From contig NZ_QTVN01000008.1 of NCBI RefSeq assembly GCF_003460605.1, positions 62,001-126,000 on the forward strand: DNA of 64,000 nucleotides, written 5' to 3'. The notes under the pieces are model-generated. The model was not told where the DNA came from. It saw only the letters and a program-made list of their open reading frames with translations, and did no database searches. A program made the translations under genes and the position numbers. Source of the DNA: Ruminococcus sp. AF31-8BH (GTDB lineage Bacteria > Bacillota > Clostridia > Lachnospirales > Lachnospiraceae). Of the stretch, positions 16,532 to 26,473 are shown one piece after another; position 1 is the stretch's first letter; every line of letters begins with the position of its first letter.

Positions 16532-17377
16532 ATGATCGAAATAGGAAAAAAACAGAAGCTTATTGTAGTGAAGACCGTAGATTTTGGTGTTTATCTGGCT
16601 GAGAATAAAAATGCGGGACAGGAAGAGCGAGTGCTTCTTCCCGGGAAACAGATTCCGGAAGGAACGAAAGAAGGCGATACACTGGAAGTATTTATTTATA
16701 AAGATTCCAGAGACCGTCTTATTGCAACTACGAAGGAACCTCTTTTGCAGGTGGGACAGACTGCAGTTTTGAAAGTACTTCAGGTAACCAGGATTGGTGC
16801 ATTCCTTGACTGGGGGCTTGAGAAGGATCTTCTTCTTCCCTATCACGAGCAGACCAGCCGTGTAAGAGAGGGACAGGAATGTCTGGTGGCACTTTATGTA
16901 GACAAAAGCAGCAGGCTTTGTGCCACTATGAAGGTATATCACTATCTTTCCACCAGAACTCCGTATGTAGTAGGAGACTCTGTAAAGGGGCGTGTATATG
17001 AGATCAGTGACCGCTTCGGGGTATTTGTAGCGGTTGATGATAAATATTCTGCGTTAATTCCGGCAAGAGAAGCCAATGGGAAATACCGCCCGGGAGAAAT
17101 CCTTGACCTTCGCGTTTCCGAAGTAAAAGAAGACGGCAAGATGAATGTTACCGATCGTCAGAAAGCATATCTCCAGATTAACGAAGATGCAGAGAGTGTG
17201 CTGAGTGTAATTGAAGAATTTGCAGGTGTTCTTCCGTTTGACGATAAGGCTTCACCGGATGTGATCAAGAGAGAGTTTGGCCTGAGTAAGAATGCATTTA
17301 AGCGTGCAGTTGGTCACCTTCTGAAAGAAGGAAAGATTGAAATCAGAGACAGACGTATCTATAAGAAAGAATACTAA
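16532..17377 (+). CDS. cvfB: S1-like RNA-binding protein of the CvfB family
   Basis: 281 residues. The N-terminal third is a beta-rich S1-like unit (GVYLAENK, VLLPGKQIP), followed by a second (VLQVTRIGAFLDWGLEKDLLLP) and third S1 unit (VKGRVYEISDRFGVFVAVDDKYSALIP). A C-terminal winged helix (FGLSKNAFKRAVGHLLKEGKIEI) ends the protein. This is the CvfB architecture, an RNA-binding regulator known to influence virulence factors in staphylococci. It has its own start and terminator just before dnaE. Confidence 0.9.
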   Translation: MIEIGKKQKLIVVKTVDFGVYLAENKNAGQEERVLLPGKQIPEGTKEGDTLEVFIYKDSRDRLIATTKEPLLQVGQTAVLKVLQVTRIGAFLDWGLEKDLLLPYHEQTSRVREGQECLVALYVDKSSRLCATMKVYHYLSTRTPYVVGDSVKGRVYEISDRFGVFVAVDDKYSALIPAREANGKYRPGEILDLRVSEVKEDGKMNVTDRQKAYLQINEDAESVLSVIEEFAGVLPFDDKASPDVIKREFGLSKNAFKRAVGHLLKEGKIEIRDRRIYKKEY

Positions 17378-17398
17378 AAGAGAAAAATATTAAAAATC

Positions 17399-17440
17399 GC
17401 ATACCTTATTCTGGCTGTTAAATCGCGGAGTGGGGTATGC
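17399..17440 (+). terminator. Terminator after cvfB
   Basis: GCATACC pairs with GGTATGC, followed by AATTTTTT. Confidence 0.8.
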
Positions 17441-17480
17441 AATTTTTTCCTATTTTGTTTTTAACAAAAGGAGATAACAA

Positions 17481-20400
17481 ATGGCATTTACGCACCTTCA
17501 CGTCCATACAGAATACAGTCTGCTGGACGGTTCCAACAAAATAAAAGAATACGTTGCCCGTGTGAAAGAGCTTGGGATGGACAGTGCCGCCATTACTGAT
17601 CATGGCGTTATGTACGGAATCATCGATTTTTACCGTGCTGCCCGTGCCGCAGGAATTAATCCGATTCTGGGCTGCGAGGTTTACGTTGCTCCGGGCTCCC
17701 GCTTTGACAGGGAAATTGGCAGCGGCGACGACCGCTATTATCATCTGGTACTTCTGGCAGAGAATAACAAGGGCTACCAGAATCTTATGAAAATTGTGTC
17801 AAAGAGCTTTAAAGAAGGCTTTTATTATAAGCCGCGTGTAGACCTGGAGCTTCTTCAGGAATACCATGAAGGACTGATTGCATTAAGCGCCTGCCTCGCT
17901 GGTGAAGTAGCTCGTTTTATTAACAGAGGTCTTTATGAGGATGCTAAGAAGGCCGCACTTCGTTACCAGGACATCTTTGGTAAGGGGAACTTTTTCCTGG
18001 AGCTTCAGGATCACGGCATCCCGGAACAGCAGAATGTAAACCAGCAGCTGCTTCGCATGCATCAGGAAACAGGAATCGATCTGGTTGCCACCAACGATAT
18101 CCACTATACCTATGCAGAGGATGCAGATCCTCATGATATTCTTCTCTGTCTGCAGACAGGAAAGAAATTGTCTGACACTGACCGTATGCGTTATGAAGGC
18201 GGACAATATTATGTGAAATCAGAAGAAGAGATGGCAGCTCTTTTTCCATATGCACTGGAAGCACTGGAGAATACTCATAAGATCGCACAGCGATGCCATG
18301 TGGAAATTGAATTTGGTGTTACCAAGCTGCCGCGCTTTGACGTGCCAGATGGTTATACTTCCTGGGAATACCTGAACAAGCTCTGTTTCGAAGGCCTGGA
18401 TAGACTTTACAATCCGGTTACCCCAAAACTTCGGGAACGTCTGGAGTACGAGCTTTCCACCATTCAAAATATGGGATACGTAGATTATTTCCTGATTGTA
18501 TGGGATTTCATCCATTATGCAAGGCAGAACGGGATCGAGGTAGGACCGGGACGAGGCTCTGCTGCAGGGAGTATTGTAGCGTACACATTGGGAATCACTT
18601 TGCTGGATCCCATCAAATATGACCTTCTGTTTGAGCGTTTCCTGAATCCGGAACGTGTATCTATGCCTGATATTGATGTGGATTTCGGATTTGAGCGAAG
18701 ACAGGAAGTAATCGATTACGTTGTGCGCAAATACGGCAAAGACTGTGTGGTTCAGATTGTTACCTTCGGTACCCTGGCAGCCCGGGGAGTTATCCGTGAT
18801 GTGGGACGTGTCCTTGATATGCCATATGCACAGGTAGATACCATTGCCAAAATGGTCCCAACTAAGATTCCGGGTGTGAAAGTAGTCACTATTAACAAGG
18901 CTATGGAAGTAAATCCGGAGATGAAAAAGGCATACGACGAGCAGCCGGATATTCATCATCTCATTGATATGGCAAAACGTCTTGAGGGACTTCCAAGACA
19001 CACCTCCATGCATGCAGCAGGAGTTGTAATCAGCCAGAAGGATGTTTCCGAGTATGTTCCTCTTTCCCGTGCCCAGGACGGAACTATCGTGACCCAGTTT
19101 ACAATGACCACTCTGGAAGAGCTTGGTCTTCTGAAGATGGACTTTTTGGGGCTTCGTACCCTGACTGTTATTAACAACGCAGTAAAAAATGTTAAGAAAA
19201 ATTACGGCATATCTCTGGATATGCAAAAAGTAGATTACAATGATCAGAAGGTACTGGACTCTCTGGGAACCGGACGAACAGATGGTGTGTTCCAGCTGGA
19301 GAGTGGGGGAATGAAAGGGTTTATGAAGGAACTAAAGCCTCATAGCCTGGAGGATGTAATTGCTGGAATTTCCCTGTACCGCCCGGGTCCTATGGATTTT
19401 ATTCCTCAATACATCAGAGGAAAGAACCGACCGGATACAATCCATTATGATTGTCCTCAATTGGAGCCGATTCTGAAGGCGACCCATGGATGTATCGTTT
19501 ATCAGGAACAGGTAATGCAGATCGTGCAGAGTCTTGGCGGCTTTACCTTGGGGAGAAGCGATCTTTTGCGCCGTGCCATGTCCAAGAAAAAACTGGATGT
19601 CATGGAAAAAGAGCGTCAGGCATTCGTTTACGGAAATGAAGAAGAGGGGGTTCCCGGCTGCATTAAAAACGGAATTGATGAAAAAGTGGCTAACAAAATC
19701 TATGATGAGATGATTGATTTCGCCCAGTATGCTTTTAATAAATCTCATGCGGCGGCATATGCGTATGTAACCTATCAGACTGCTTTCCTGAAATATTATT
19801 ATCCGGTAGAATATATGGCAGCTCTGATGACCTCTGTTATTGACGTTCCAACCAAGGTTGCGGAATATATTCAGGTTTGCCGTCAGATGAGCATCCCGAT
19901 TCTGCCACCAGATATTAACAGTGGAGAATATGGATTTTCCGTATCAGACGGCTCTATCCGTTACGCTCTTTCCGCAATCAAAAGTGTAGGCCGCCCGGTA
20001 ATTGATGCCATTGTTGCAGAACGAAAGGAACATGGAGAGTATCTTTCTCTGAAAAATTTTATTGAGCGCAATATAGAGGCGGTTAATAAACGTGCCCTTG
20101 AGAACTTTATTAAGGCTGGAGCATTGGATTGCCTGGAAGGAAACCGTCATCAGAAAATGATTGTTTTCGGTCAGATCGTAGATGACATTTCCCGTAACAA
20201 AAAGCAGTCCATGGCAGGCCAGCTCAGCCTGTTTGACATTGCAAGCGAAGAGGACAAAAAAGAGTTTGAGATCCGCATGCCAAATGTGGAAGAGTACGAT
20301 AAAGAAACCATTCTTGCCTACGAGAAAGAGGTCCTTGGAATTTACTTAAGCGGTCATCCTCTGGAGCGTTACCGCAATATGATGGAGAAAATGATCTCCG

Positions 20401-20963
20401 CCAGAACCATAGATTTCCAGCCGACAGACGAGGATGAAGATGAAAATCATGTGAGAGACAACCAGAAGGTTATCATCGGCGGCATGATCGTGGAGAAAAA
20501 CATCAAGTACACCAAGACCAATAAAGTCATGGCATTTCTTACGGTAGAAGATCTGCTTGGAACTGTAGAGGTTATGGTTTTTCCAAGAGACTATGAGAAA
20601 TGGCAGAACATGATCAATGAGGATGCACGTGTTTTTATTCAGGGGCGTGTATCAGCAGAGGAAGATAAAGCCAGCAAGCTGATTCTCGAAAAAGTCCGCG
20701 CTTTTTCCGATATTCCAAAAGAACTGTGGATCCAGTTTGAGAGCAAGGCAGACTACAGCCAGAAGGAAAAAGAACTGTTGGAGGATCTGCGAAAGTCCCA
20801 GGGAACGGACAGTGTTATTGTCTATTTAAAAGACGTAAAAGCGATGAAAAAACTGTCCGCAGCATACCATGTGAATGTGCAGGATGACTGGCTTGCCCAG
20901 ATGTGTAAAAAATATGGAAATAACAATGTTAAAGTTGTTGAAAGAGTCTTGAAAAACCTTTGA
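17481..20963 (+). CDS. dnaE: DNA polymerase III subunit alpha (DnaE)
   Basis: 1160 residues, full length. The PHP domain opens with FTHLHVHTEYSLLDG. The palm contains GPGRGSAAGS and the catalytic acidic motif PDIDVDFG around residue 396, with the third Asp later in the palm. YRPGPM and the FNKSHAAAYA motif mark the fingers. A helix-hairpin-helix region and an OB fold (VIIGGMIVEKNIKYTKTNKVM) lie near the C-terminus. It is DnaE-type rather than PolC: no exonuclease domain is inserted. In Firmicutes this polymerase extends primers for the lagging strand, with PolC as main replicase. It precedes pfkA, an arrangement shared with other Firmicutes. Confidence 0.97.
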   Translation: MAFTHLHVHTEYSLLDGSNKIKEYVARVKELGMDSAAITDHGVMYGIIDFYRAARAAGINPILGCEVYVAPGSRFDREIGSGDDRYYHLVLLAENNKGYQNLMKIVSKSFKEGFYYKPRVDLELLQEYHEGLIALSACLAGEVARFINRGLYEDAKKAALRYQDIFGKGNFFLELQDHGIPEQQNVNQQLLRMHQETGIDLVATNDIHYTYAEDADPHDILLCLQTGKKLSDTDRMRYEGGQYYVKSEEEMAALFPYALEALENTHKIAQRCHVEIEFGVTKLPRFDVPDGYTSWEYLNKLCFEGLDRLYNPVTPKLRERLEYELSTIQNMGYVDYFLIVWDFIHYARQNGIEVGPGRGSAAGSIVAYTLGITLLDPIKYDLLFERFLNPERVSMPDIDVDFGFERRQEVIDYVVRKYGKDCVVQIVTFGTLAARGVIRDVGRVLDMPYAQVDTIAKMVPTKIPGVKVVTINKAMEVNPEMKKAYDEQPDIHHLIDMAKRLEGLPRHTSMHAAGVVISQKDVSEYVPLSRAQDGTIVTQFTMTTLEELGLLKMDFLGLRTLTVINNAVKNVKKNYGISLDMQKVDYNDQKVLDSLGTGRTDGVFQLESGGMKGFMKELKPHSLEDVIAGISLYRPGPMDFIPQYIRGKNRPDTIHYDCPQLEPILKATHGCIVYQEQVMQIVQSLGGFTLGRSDLLRRAMSKKKLDVMEKERQAFVYGNEEEGVPGCIKNGIDEKVANKIYDEMIDFAQYAFNKSHAAAYAYVTYQTAFLKYYYPVEYMAALMTSVIDVPTKVAEYIQVCRQMSIPILPPDINSGEYGFSVSDGSIRYALSAIKSVGRPVIDAIVAERKEHGEYLSLKNFIERNIEAVNKRALENFIKAGALDCLEGNRHQKMIVFGQIVDDISRNKKQSMAGQLSLFDIASEEDKKEFEIRMPNVEEYDKETILAYEKEVLGIYLSGHPLERYRNMMEKMISARTIDFQPTDEDEDENHVRDNQKVIIGGMIVEKNIKYTKTNKVMAFLTVEDLLGTVEVMVFPRDYEKWQNMINEDARVFIQGRVSAEEDKASKLILEKVRAFSDIPKELWIQFESKADYSQKEKELLEDLRKSQGTDSVIVYLKDVKAMKKLSAAYHVNVQDDWLAQMCKKYGNNNVKVVERVLKNL

Positions 20964-21068
20964 AAATGCTATAAACTTAATGCTGAATATGTGTATAGAA
21001 AAATGAGGGCGTTTCCAATGAAAATGGAGACACAGCTCACGACGATTCATAAGATGGAGGAGATTATT

Positions 21069-22058
21069 ATGGCAGAAAACAAGATTAAGACCATTGGTGT
21101 CCTTACCAGCGGCGGTGACGCTCCTGGAATGAATGCTGCAATTCGTGCAGTTGTAAGACGTGGACTTTCCAACGGACTTAAAGTAAAAGGTATCCAGAAA
21201 GGTTATAATGGCCTTTTAAGTGAAGAAATCATCGATATGTCAGCAAGAGATGTATCTGACACAATCGAGCGCGGCGGTACAATTCTTTACACTGCAAGAT
21301 GTGCGGAATTCCGTACACCGGAAGGACAGCAGCGTGGTGCAGAAATCTGCCGTAAGCATGGTATTGACGGACTTGTAGTAATTGGTGGAGACGGTTCCTT
21401 TGCCGGAGCTCAGAAGCTTGCAAATCTTGGAATCAATACAATTGGTATTCCAGGAACCATCGACCTTGATATTGCATGTACAGAGTATACTATTGGTTTT
21501 GATACCGCTGTTAACACTGCTATGGAAGCAATTGATAAGGTTCGTGATACATCTACTTCTCATGAGAGATGCAGTATCATCGAGGTTATGGGACGTGGCG
21601 CCGGATGGCTTGCACTGTGGTGCGGTATTGCCAACGGAGCTGAGGATGTTCTTATTCCTGAGAAATATGACTATGATGAGCAGAAGCTGATCAATAACAT
21701 TATTGAAAGCCGTAAGATGGGTAAGAAGCATCATATTATTATCAATGCAGAAGGTATTGGCCATTCACAGGCTATGGCAATGCGTATCGAGGCTGCTACA
21801 GGAATTGAGACACGTGCGACAATTCTTGGTCACATGCAGCGTGGTGGAAGCCCGACCTGTAAAGACCGTGTATATGCATCTATGATGGGTGCTATGGCAG
21901 TAGACCTTCTTCTTGAGGGCAAGAAGAGCCGTGTCGTTGGTTATCGTCATGGCGATTTCGTTGATTTTGATATTAACGAAGCTCTTGCAATGGAGAAGAG
22001 CGTAACTCCATATATGTGGGAAGTTTGTGAGTCCCTTTCTCATAACTATAAGAAATAA
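21069..22058 (+). CDS. pfkA: ATP-dependent 6-phosphofructokinase
   Basis: 329 residues. I choose ATG 21069, which follows GGAGGAG; an upstream in-frame ATG at 20991 would add 26 residues with no family similarity. LTSGGDAPGMNAAIR is the nucleotide loop, and GGDGS together with PGTID indicate an ATP rather than pyrophosphate donor. The catalytic loop reads TIDLDI where the usual sequence is TIDNDI; the base Asp is retained. Sugar-phosphate contacts MGRGAG and MQRGG are present. It commits fructose 6-phosphate to glycolysis. Confidence 0.95.
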   Translation: MAENKIKTIGVLTSGGDAPGMNAAIRAVVRRGLSNGLKVKGIQKGYNGLLSEEIIDMSARDVSDTIERGGTILYTARCAEFRTPEGQQRGAEICRKHGIDGLVVIGGDGSFAGAQKLANLGINTIGIPGTIDLDIACTEYTIGFDTAVNTAMEAIDKVRDTSTSHERCSIIEVMGRGAGWLALWCGIANGAEDVLIPEKYDYDEQKLINNIIESRKMGKKHHIIINAEGIGHSQAMAMRIEAATGIETRATILGHMQRGGSPTCKDRVYASMMGAMAVDLLLEGKKSRVVGYRHGDFVDFDINEALAMEKSVTPYMWEVCESLSHNYKK

Positions 22059-22070
22059 TAAAGGAATTTT

Positions 22071-23462
22071 ATGTTTATTCAAAATCTGCAATATAAATTG
22101 CATAAACTGAATACAGCACAAATAATTACCCTCAGCTTTGCGGGGGTAATTTTTGTAGGCGGATTAATTTTGTGGCTGCCATTGTGTACAGCACCGGGAC
22201 AAACCACATCATTTTCAGATGCCATGTTTACAGCAACTACATGCGTATGTGTTACCGGTTTGGTAACTGTAGTCACAGCTACCCACTGGAGCTTAATCGG
22301 CAAGCTGGTAATCTTGCTGCTGATACAGATTGGCGGAATTGGTTTGATTGCGCTGGCAAGTGTGATTTTCATTTATTTAAATAAGAAAATTAGCATGAAA
22401 AACCGTCGAATGATCCAGGAATCCTATAATCTGGAGCAGATGTCAGGTCTTGTGAAGGTTGTACGAAAAGTTGTACTGTGTGTGTTTGCAGCAGAAGGAA
22501 TCGGAGCAATTAGCTATGGGATTTATTTTATTCCCAGATTTGGTTTGGTGAAGGGTGCCGGTCAGGCCATATTTACTGCGGTTTCTGCGTTCTGCAATGC
22601 GGGAATTGATCTTTTGGGAGATAATAGCCTGGCTGATTATGTGACGAATCCGTTGCTGAACTTTACTACCATCAGTTTGATCATTGCCTCAGGACTTGGT
22701 TTTACAGTGTGGTGGGATTTGGGAAAACGTTTTAAGCTGATTTTTCAGAAAAAGCTTTCCTTTGGCAGATTCTACAGAACACTTCATTTACAGAGCAAGA
22801 TCGTGCTTGTGACCACCGGCATTTTATTGGTGGGAGGAACCTTCCTGATTTTTCTGTTTGAATATGACAATCCGGCTTCAATAGGAAAACTCACATTGGG
22901 ACAAAAACTGATGGCTTCGCTGTTCCAGGCTGTAACAACCAGAACCGCAGGATTTTTTACAGTTGATCAGGCTGCGTTTACCAATGGAACTGCAATGCTT
23001 TGTCTGTTTCTTATGCTGATTGGAGGTTCTCCGATGGGAACAGCAGGTGGTATAAAGACGACAACTCTTGCAGTTCTGGTGCTGAGCATTATAACGAACC
23101 TTCGCGGAAAGAAGGATGTGGAGGTCTGTGGTCGCAAAATTCGAAGCAGCTATGTCCGTTCAGCACTTGTGGTCGCAGGAATGGCAGTGAGTGTTTTGTT
23201 TGTTTCCCTGTTGGCATTTTTTGCAGTAATGCCTGATGCTCCGTTTATTGATGTACTTTATGAACTGACATCAGCAGTGGGAACGGTAGGACTTTCCAGA
23301 GGTTTGACTTCTGTATTGAATACACCAGCCAAGTGGATTGTGATTTTTACCATGTACATTGGAAGAATCGGTCCGCTGACATTAGGTGCAGCTGTTGTAT
23401 CTCGTGCACAGAAGAAATCTGAGAAGGTACATCTGGCAGAAGAAAATATTATGATTGGATAA
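22071..23462 (+). CDS. ktrB: Potassium uptake protein, TrkH/KtrB family
   Basis: 463 residues with four repeated M1-P-M2 units. Selectivity-filter-like segments are TTCVCVTGL, SAFCNAGID, TRTAGF and TSAVGTVGLSRGL. The shorter length relative to TrkH (about 480) and the partner gene of KtrA type indicate a KtrAB sodium-dependent potassium importer. It starts 12 bases after pfkA, so the three genes may be cotranscribed. Confidence 0.92.
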   Translation: MFIQNLQYKLHKLNTAQIITLSFAGVIFVGGLILWLPLCTAPGQTTSFSDAMFTATTCVCVTGLVTVVTATHWSLIGKLVILLLIQIGGIGLIALASVIFIYLNKKISMKNRRMIQESYNLEQMSGLVKVVRKVVLCVFAAEGIGAISYGIYFIPRFGLVKGAGQAIFTAVSAFCNAGIDLLGDNSLADYVTNPLLNFTTISLIIASGLGFTVWWDLGKRFKLIFQKKLSFGRFYRTLHLQSKIVLVTTGILLVGGTFLIFLFEYDNPASIGKLTLGQKLMASLFQAVTTRTAGFFTVDQAAFTNGTAMLCLFLMLIGGSPMGTAGGIKTTTLAVLVLSIITNLRGKKDVEVCGRKIRSSYVRSALVVAGMAVSVLFVSLLAFFAVMPDAPFIDVLYELTSAVGTVGLSRGLTSVLNTPAKWIVIFTMYIGRIGPLTLGAAVVSRAQKKSEKVHLAEENIMIG

Positions 23463-23517
23463 CCAGAAAATAAAATCATTAAAAAGCATTTATACTATGA
23501 AAACATGAGGGCAGACC

Positions 23518-24174
23518 ATGAAAGCAAAATCTTTTGCAGTAATCGGATTAGGGCAGTTTGGAATGACACTTGCCAGAGAACTGGCGAATGCAGATTATGA
23601 TGTGCTGGCAATCGATGATAAGGATGAAAATATTCAGGAGATTGCGGAGACTGTTACCTATGCGGTACGGGCAGATGTGCGTGAACCAGATATACTGAAG
23701 TCTCTTGGAGTACAGAATGTGGATGTGGCAATTGTTGCTGTTGCAGAAAATATGGAAGCCAGTATTACTGCAACAATGCAGGCTAAGGATTTAGGCGTTC
23801 CCTGTGTTGTTTCCAAGGCTATGAATACGCTTCATGGACGTATTCTGGAAAAAATCGGGGCCGATCAGGTGATTTATCCGGAGCGTTCCATGGGACTTCG
23901 AGTAGCACGAAATCTGACCTCCAATGGTTTTGAAGATATTTTTGAGTTATCATCAGAGTTCAGTATGGCTGAATTCCGTATACCGGCGGATTGGGCAGGG
24001 AAAAGTCTGGCGGAGCTGAAAATCCGGGAGAAATATAAAATCAATGTAGTGGCTGTGAAGCTTGGCGACGAAGTGAATGTAAACATAGATCCCGCAGAGA
24101 AACTGAAAGAAGGCTGCATTGTGGTTGCAGCCGGAAAAAATCAGGATCTGAACCGGGTGAAACGTACCATATGA
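23518..24174 (+). CDS. ktrA: Potassium uptake regulatory protein, KtrA (TrkA family)
   Basis: 218 residues. A Rossmann RCK_N domain (VIGLGQFGMTLARELANADYD, with Asp at the end of beta-2) would bind ATP/ADP or NAD. RCK_C occupies roughly residues 140-215. The protein forms a cytoplasmic ring gating KtrB. It follows ktrB by 55 bases with a GAGGGC site. Confidence 0.93.
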   Translation: MKAKSFAVIGLGQFGMTLARELANADYDVLAIDDKDENIQEIAETVTYAVRADVREPDILKSLGVQNVDVAIVAVAENMEASITATMQAKDLGVPCVVSKAMNTLHGRILEKIGADQVIYPERSMGLRVARNLTSNGFEDIFELSSEFSMAEFRIPADWAGKSLAELKIREKYKINVVAVKLGDEVNVNIDPAEKLKEGCIVVAAGKNQDLNRVKRTI

Positions 24175-24269
24175 TTTAAATAAAACTAACAACCGGGTAT
24201 GATGAAAATTAAGATAAATCAATAGGTTTGGTATTTAAGGCTCATTGTACCAGCATCAGAGGATAATTT

Positions 24270-25052
24270 ATGATAACCAGTGCGAGCAATACACAGGTAA
24301 AAAACATTATACAGCTGAATCAGAAAGCAAAAGCCCGCAGAGAGCAGGGGTTATTTGTAGCAGAAGGACGGAAAATGTTCGGGGAGGCTCCCAGGGATTG
24401 GATTTCTAAAGTCTATGTAATGGAATCCCTGACTTCGGATAGTTCATTAATGGAGCAGATAAGCATGCTGCCTGAGGGAAAAGCAGAGATTGTAGCAGAT
24501 CATGTTTTTCGTCAGATGTGTGATACCAAAACCCCGCAGGGAATTCTTACTGTGCTGAGAAAGCCTGTGTGGACAATACAGGATATCCTAAGGGGAGACT
24601 CTCCTCTTATTATGATCTTGGAGGATCTGCAGGATCCGGGAAATGCGGGGACTATTTTCAGAACCGGAGAAGGAGCCGGAGTATCCGGAGTTTTTCTCAC
24701 AAAGACATGTGTGGATATCACAAATCCAAAAGTCATTCGTTCCACTATGGGATCTGTTTACAGAATGCCTTTTCTATATGTGGAGGATGTGGTATCATTA
24801 AAAGCAGAACTGAAGCAAAAAGGAATCCGTACCTTTGCTGCCCATCTGAAAGGGAAAAATTCCTATGATCAGGAAAATTATCAGGGTGGCACTGCTTTTC
24901 TGATTGGAAATGAAGGAAACGGGCTGACAGAAGAAGCGGCAGAAACAGCGGATTGCCTTATCCGTATTCCAATGTGTGGAAAAGTGGAATCTCTTAATGC
25001 AGCTATGGCAGCAGGAATACTGATGTATGAAGCAGCAAGGCAGAGACGATAA
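24270..25052 (+). CDS. TrmH/SpoU family RNA 2'-O-methyltransferase
   Basis: 260 residues. The N-terminal substrate-binding part (KNIIQLNQKAKARREQGLFVAEGRK) is followed by the trefoil-knot SPOUT domain: LEDLQDPGNAGTIFRT near 118, FLIGNEGNGLT near 210, IPMCGKVESLNAAMAAGI near 230. These three motifs bind S-adenosylmethionine and are complete. It should methylate the 2'-OH of a ribose in rRNA or tRNA; the exact site cannot be given. A second paralog is at 37191. Confidence 0.92.
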   Translation: MITSASNTQVKNIIQLNQKAKARREQGLFVAEGRKMFGEAPRDWISKVYVMESLTSDSSLMEQISMLPEGKAEIVADHVFRQMCDTKTPQGILTVLRKPVWTIQDILRGDSPLIMILEDLQDPGNAGTIFRTGEGAGVSGVFLTKTCVDITNPKVIRSTMGSVYRMPFLYVEDVVSLKAELKQKGIRTFAAHLKGKNSYDQENYQGGTAFLIGNEGNGLTEEAAETADCLIRIPMCGKVESLNAAMAAGILMYEAARQRR

Positions 25053-25066
25053 AAAGGGGGAGTCTT

Positions 25067-25495
25067 ATGGAACCAATCATATGGCTGGGAATTCTGGCAG
25101 TGCTTTTGGTCATTGAAGGGCTTACTACGGCGCTTACTACCATCTGGTTTGCCGGCGGCGCATTGGCAGCTGCCATTGCATCTGGTATTGGAGTTGGAAT
25201 TGTGCCTCAGCTTCTTCTGTTTTTTGGTGTTTCTCTTGTGCTTCTGATTTTCACAAGACCGGTAGCCATGAAGCTTATGAATAAGAACACAGAGAAAACA
25301 AATGTGGATAGTCTTCTGGGCAAAACAGCTGTTGTGATTCAAAAAATCGACAATCTGGCACAGACCGGACAGGTTCGCATTAATGATATTGAATGGATGG
25401 CCCGGACATCCGATGATACCAAAACAATTCCGGTTGACACTGTAGTAACGATCAAGGCGGTTCATGGCGTCAGATTGATCGTGGAGCCTAAATAA
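25067..25495 (+). CDS. NfeD-like membrane protein
   Basis: 142 residues. The N-terminal half has two to three hydrophobic segments (residues 2-60). A C-terminal OB-fold of about 65 residues (LLGKTAVVIQKIDNLAQTGQVRINDIEWMAR) follows. This is the short NfeD type, encoded next to SPFH/stomatin genes in bacteria and archaea. It is 17 bases before the SPFH gene, its usual partner. Confidence 0.9.
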   Translation: MEPIIWLGILAVLLVIEGLTTALTTIWFAGGALAAAIASGIGVGIVPQLLLFFGVSLVLLIFTRPVAMKLMNKNTEKTNVDSLLGKTAVVIQKIDNLAQTGQVRINDIEWMARTSDDTKTIPVDTVVTIKAVHGVRLIVEPK

Positions 25496-25512
25496 AAACA
25501 GGAGGCGGAAAT

Positions 25513-26454
25513 ATGGGAAAAGTGATAGTTTTATTGATCGTCATTATTCTGGTGTTATGGATCCTTGCATCTTGCATTCGTATCGTACCTCAGGCATATG
25601 CGATCGTACTTGAGCGCTTAGGCGCTTATCAGGCAACATGGGGAACTGGCGTACACTTTAAACTTCCATTTGTTGAGCGTGTGGCAAGGAAGGTTAACCT
25701 GAAAGAGCAGGTTGTTGATTTCCCGCCTCAGCCGGTTATCACCAAAGATAACGTAACCATGCAGATCGATACCGTTGTATTTTTCCAGATCACAGACCCG
25801 AAGCTTTATGCTTATGGCGTAGAGAACCCGATCATGGCGATCGAGAATCTTTCCGCTACTACTCTGCGTAACATCATCGGTGATATGGAACTGGATGAAA
25901 CACTGACTTCCCGTGAGGTTATCAATACCAAGATGCGCGCGTCACTTGATGTAGCCACAGATCCGTGGGGAATCAAGGTAAACCGTGTAGAGCTTAAGAA
26001 CATCATTCCGCCAGCTGCGATCCAGGAAGCAATGGAGAAGCAGATGAAGGCAGAGCGTGAGAGACGAGAAGCTATACTTATTGCAGAGGGTGAGAAGAAG
26101 TCTACTATTCTTGTAGCAGAAGGTAAAAAGGAATCAGCCATTCTTGACGCAGAGGCCGAAAAGCAGGCTGCAATTCTTCGTGCAGAGGCGCAGAAGGAGC
26201 GCATGATCAAGGAAGCTGAAGGTCAGGCAGAGGCTGTTCTGAAGGTTCAGAAGGCAAATGCAGAAGGTCTTCGCATGATTAAGGAAGCCGGAGCAGACAG
26301 TGCAGTCCTTACCCTGAAGAGCTTCGAGGCACTTGCAAAAGTGGCAGACGGCAAGTCTACCAAGATCATTATCCCGTCCGAGATTCAGAACCTGGCGGGC
26401 CTTGCAGCTTCTTTGAAGGAAGTTGTAGTGGATGAGAAGAAGACTGAAGAATAA
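25513..26454 (+). CDS. Stomatin-like SPFH protein (QmcA type)
   Basis: 313 residues. One N-terminal membrane anchor (residues 3-23), Band 7 domain ([29 protein letters not shown] onwards in parts) to about residue 185, then an Ala/Glu-rich coiled coil with repeated [21 protein letters not shown] units and a hydrophobic C-terminal segment. Such stomatins form membrane microdomain cages with NfeD partners. The gene pair precedes argF by 19 bases. Confidence 0.93.
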   Translation: MGKVIVLLIVIILVLWILASCIRIVPQAYAIVLERLGAYQATWGTGVHFKLPFVERVARKVNLKEQVVDFPPQPVITKDNVTMQIDTVVFFQITDPKLYAYGVENPIMAIENLSATTLRNIIGDMELDETLTSREVINTKMRASLDVATDPWGIKVNRVELKNIIPPAAIQEAMEKQMKAERERREAILIAEGEKKSTILVAEGKKESAILDAEAEKQAAILRAEAQKERMIKEAEGQAEAVLKVQKANAEGLRMIKEAGADSAVLTLKSFEALAKVADGKSTKIIIPSEIQNLAGLAASLKEVVVDEKKTEE

Positions 26455-26473
26455 ACAAAAGAGGAGAATTATT

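Noticed and set aside
18219..19226. 335-codon open frame opposite dnaE
   Set aside because: A shadow of dnaE with no start signals and no recognisable domain.
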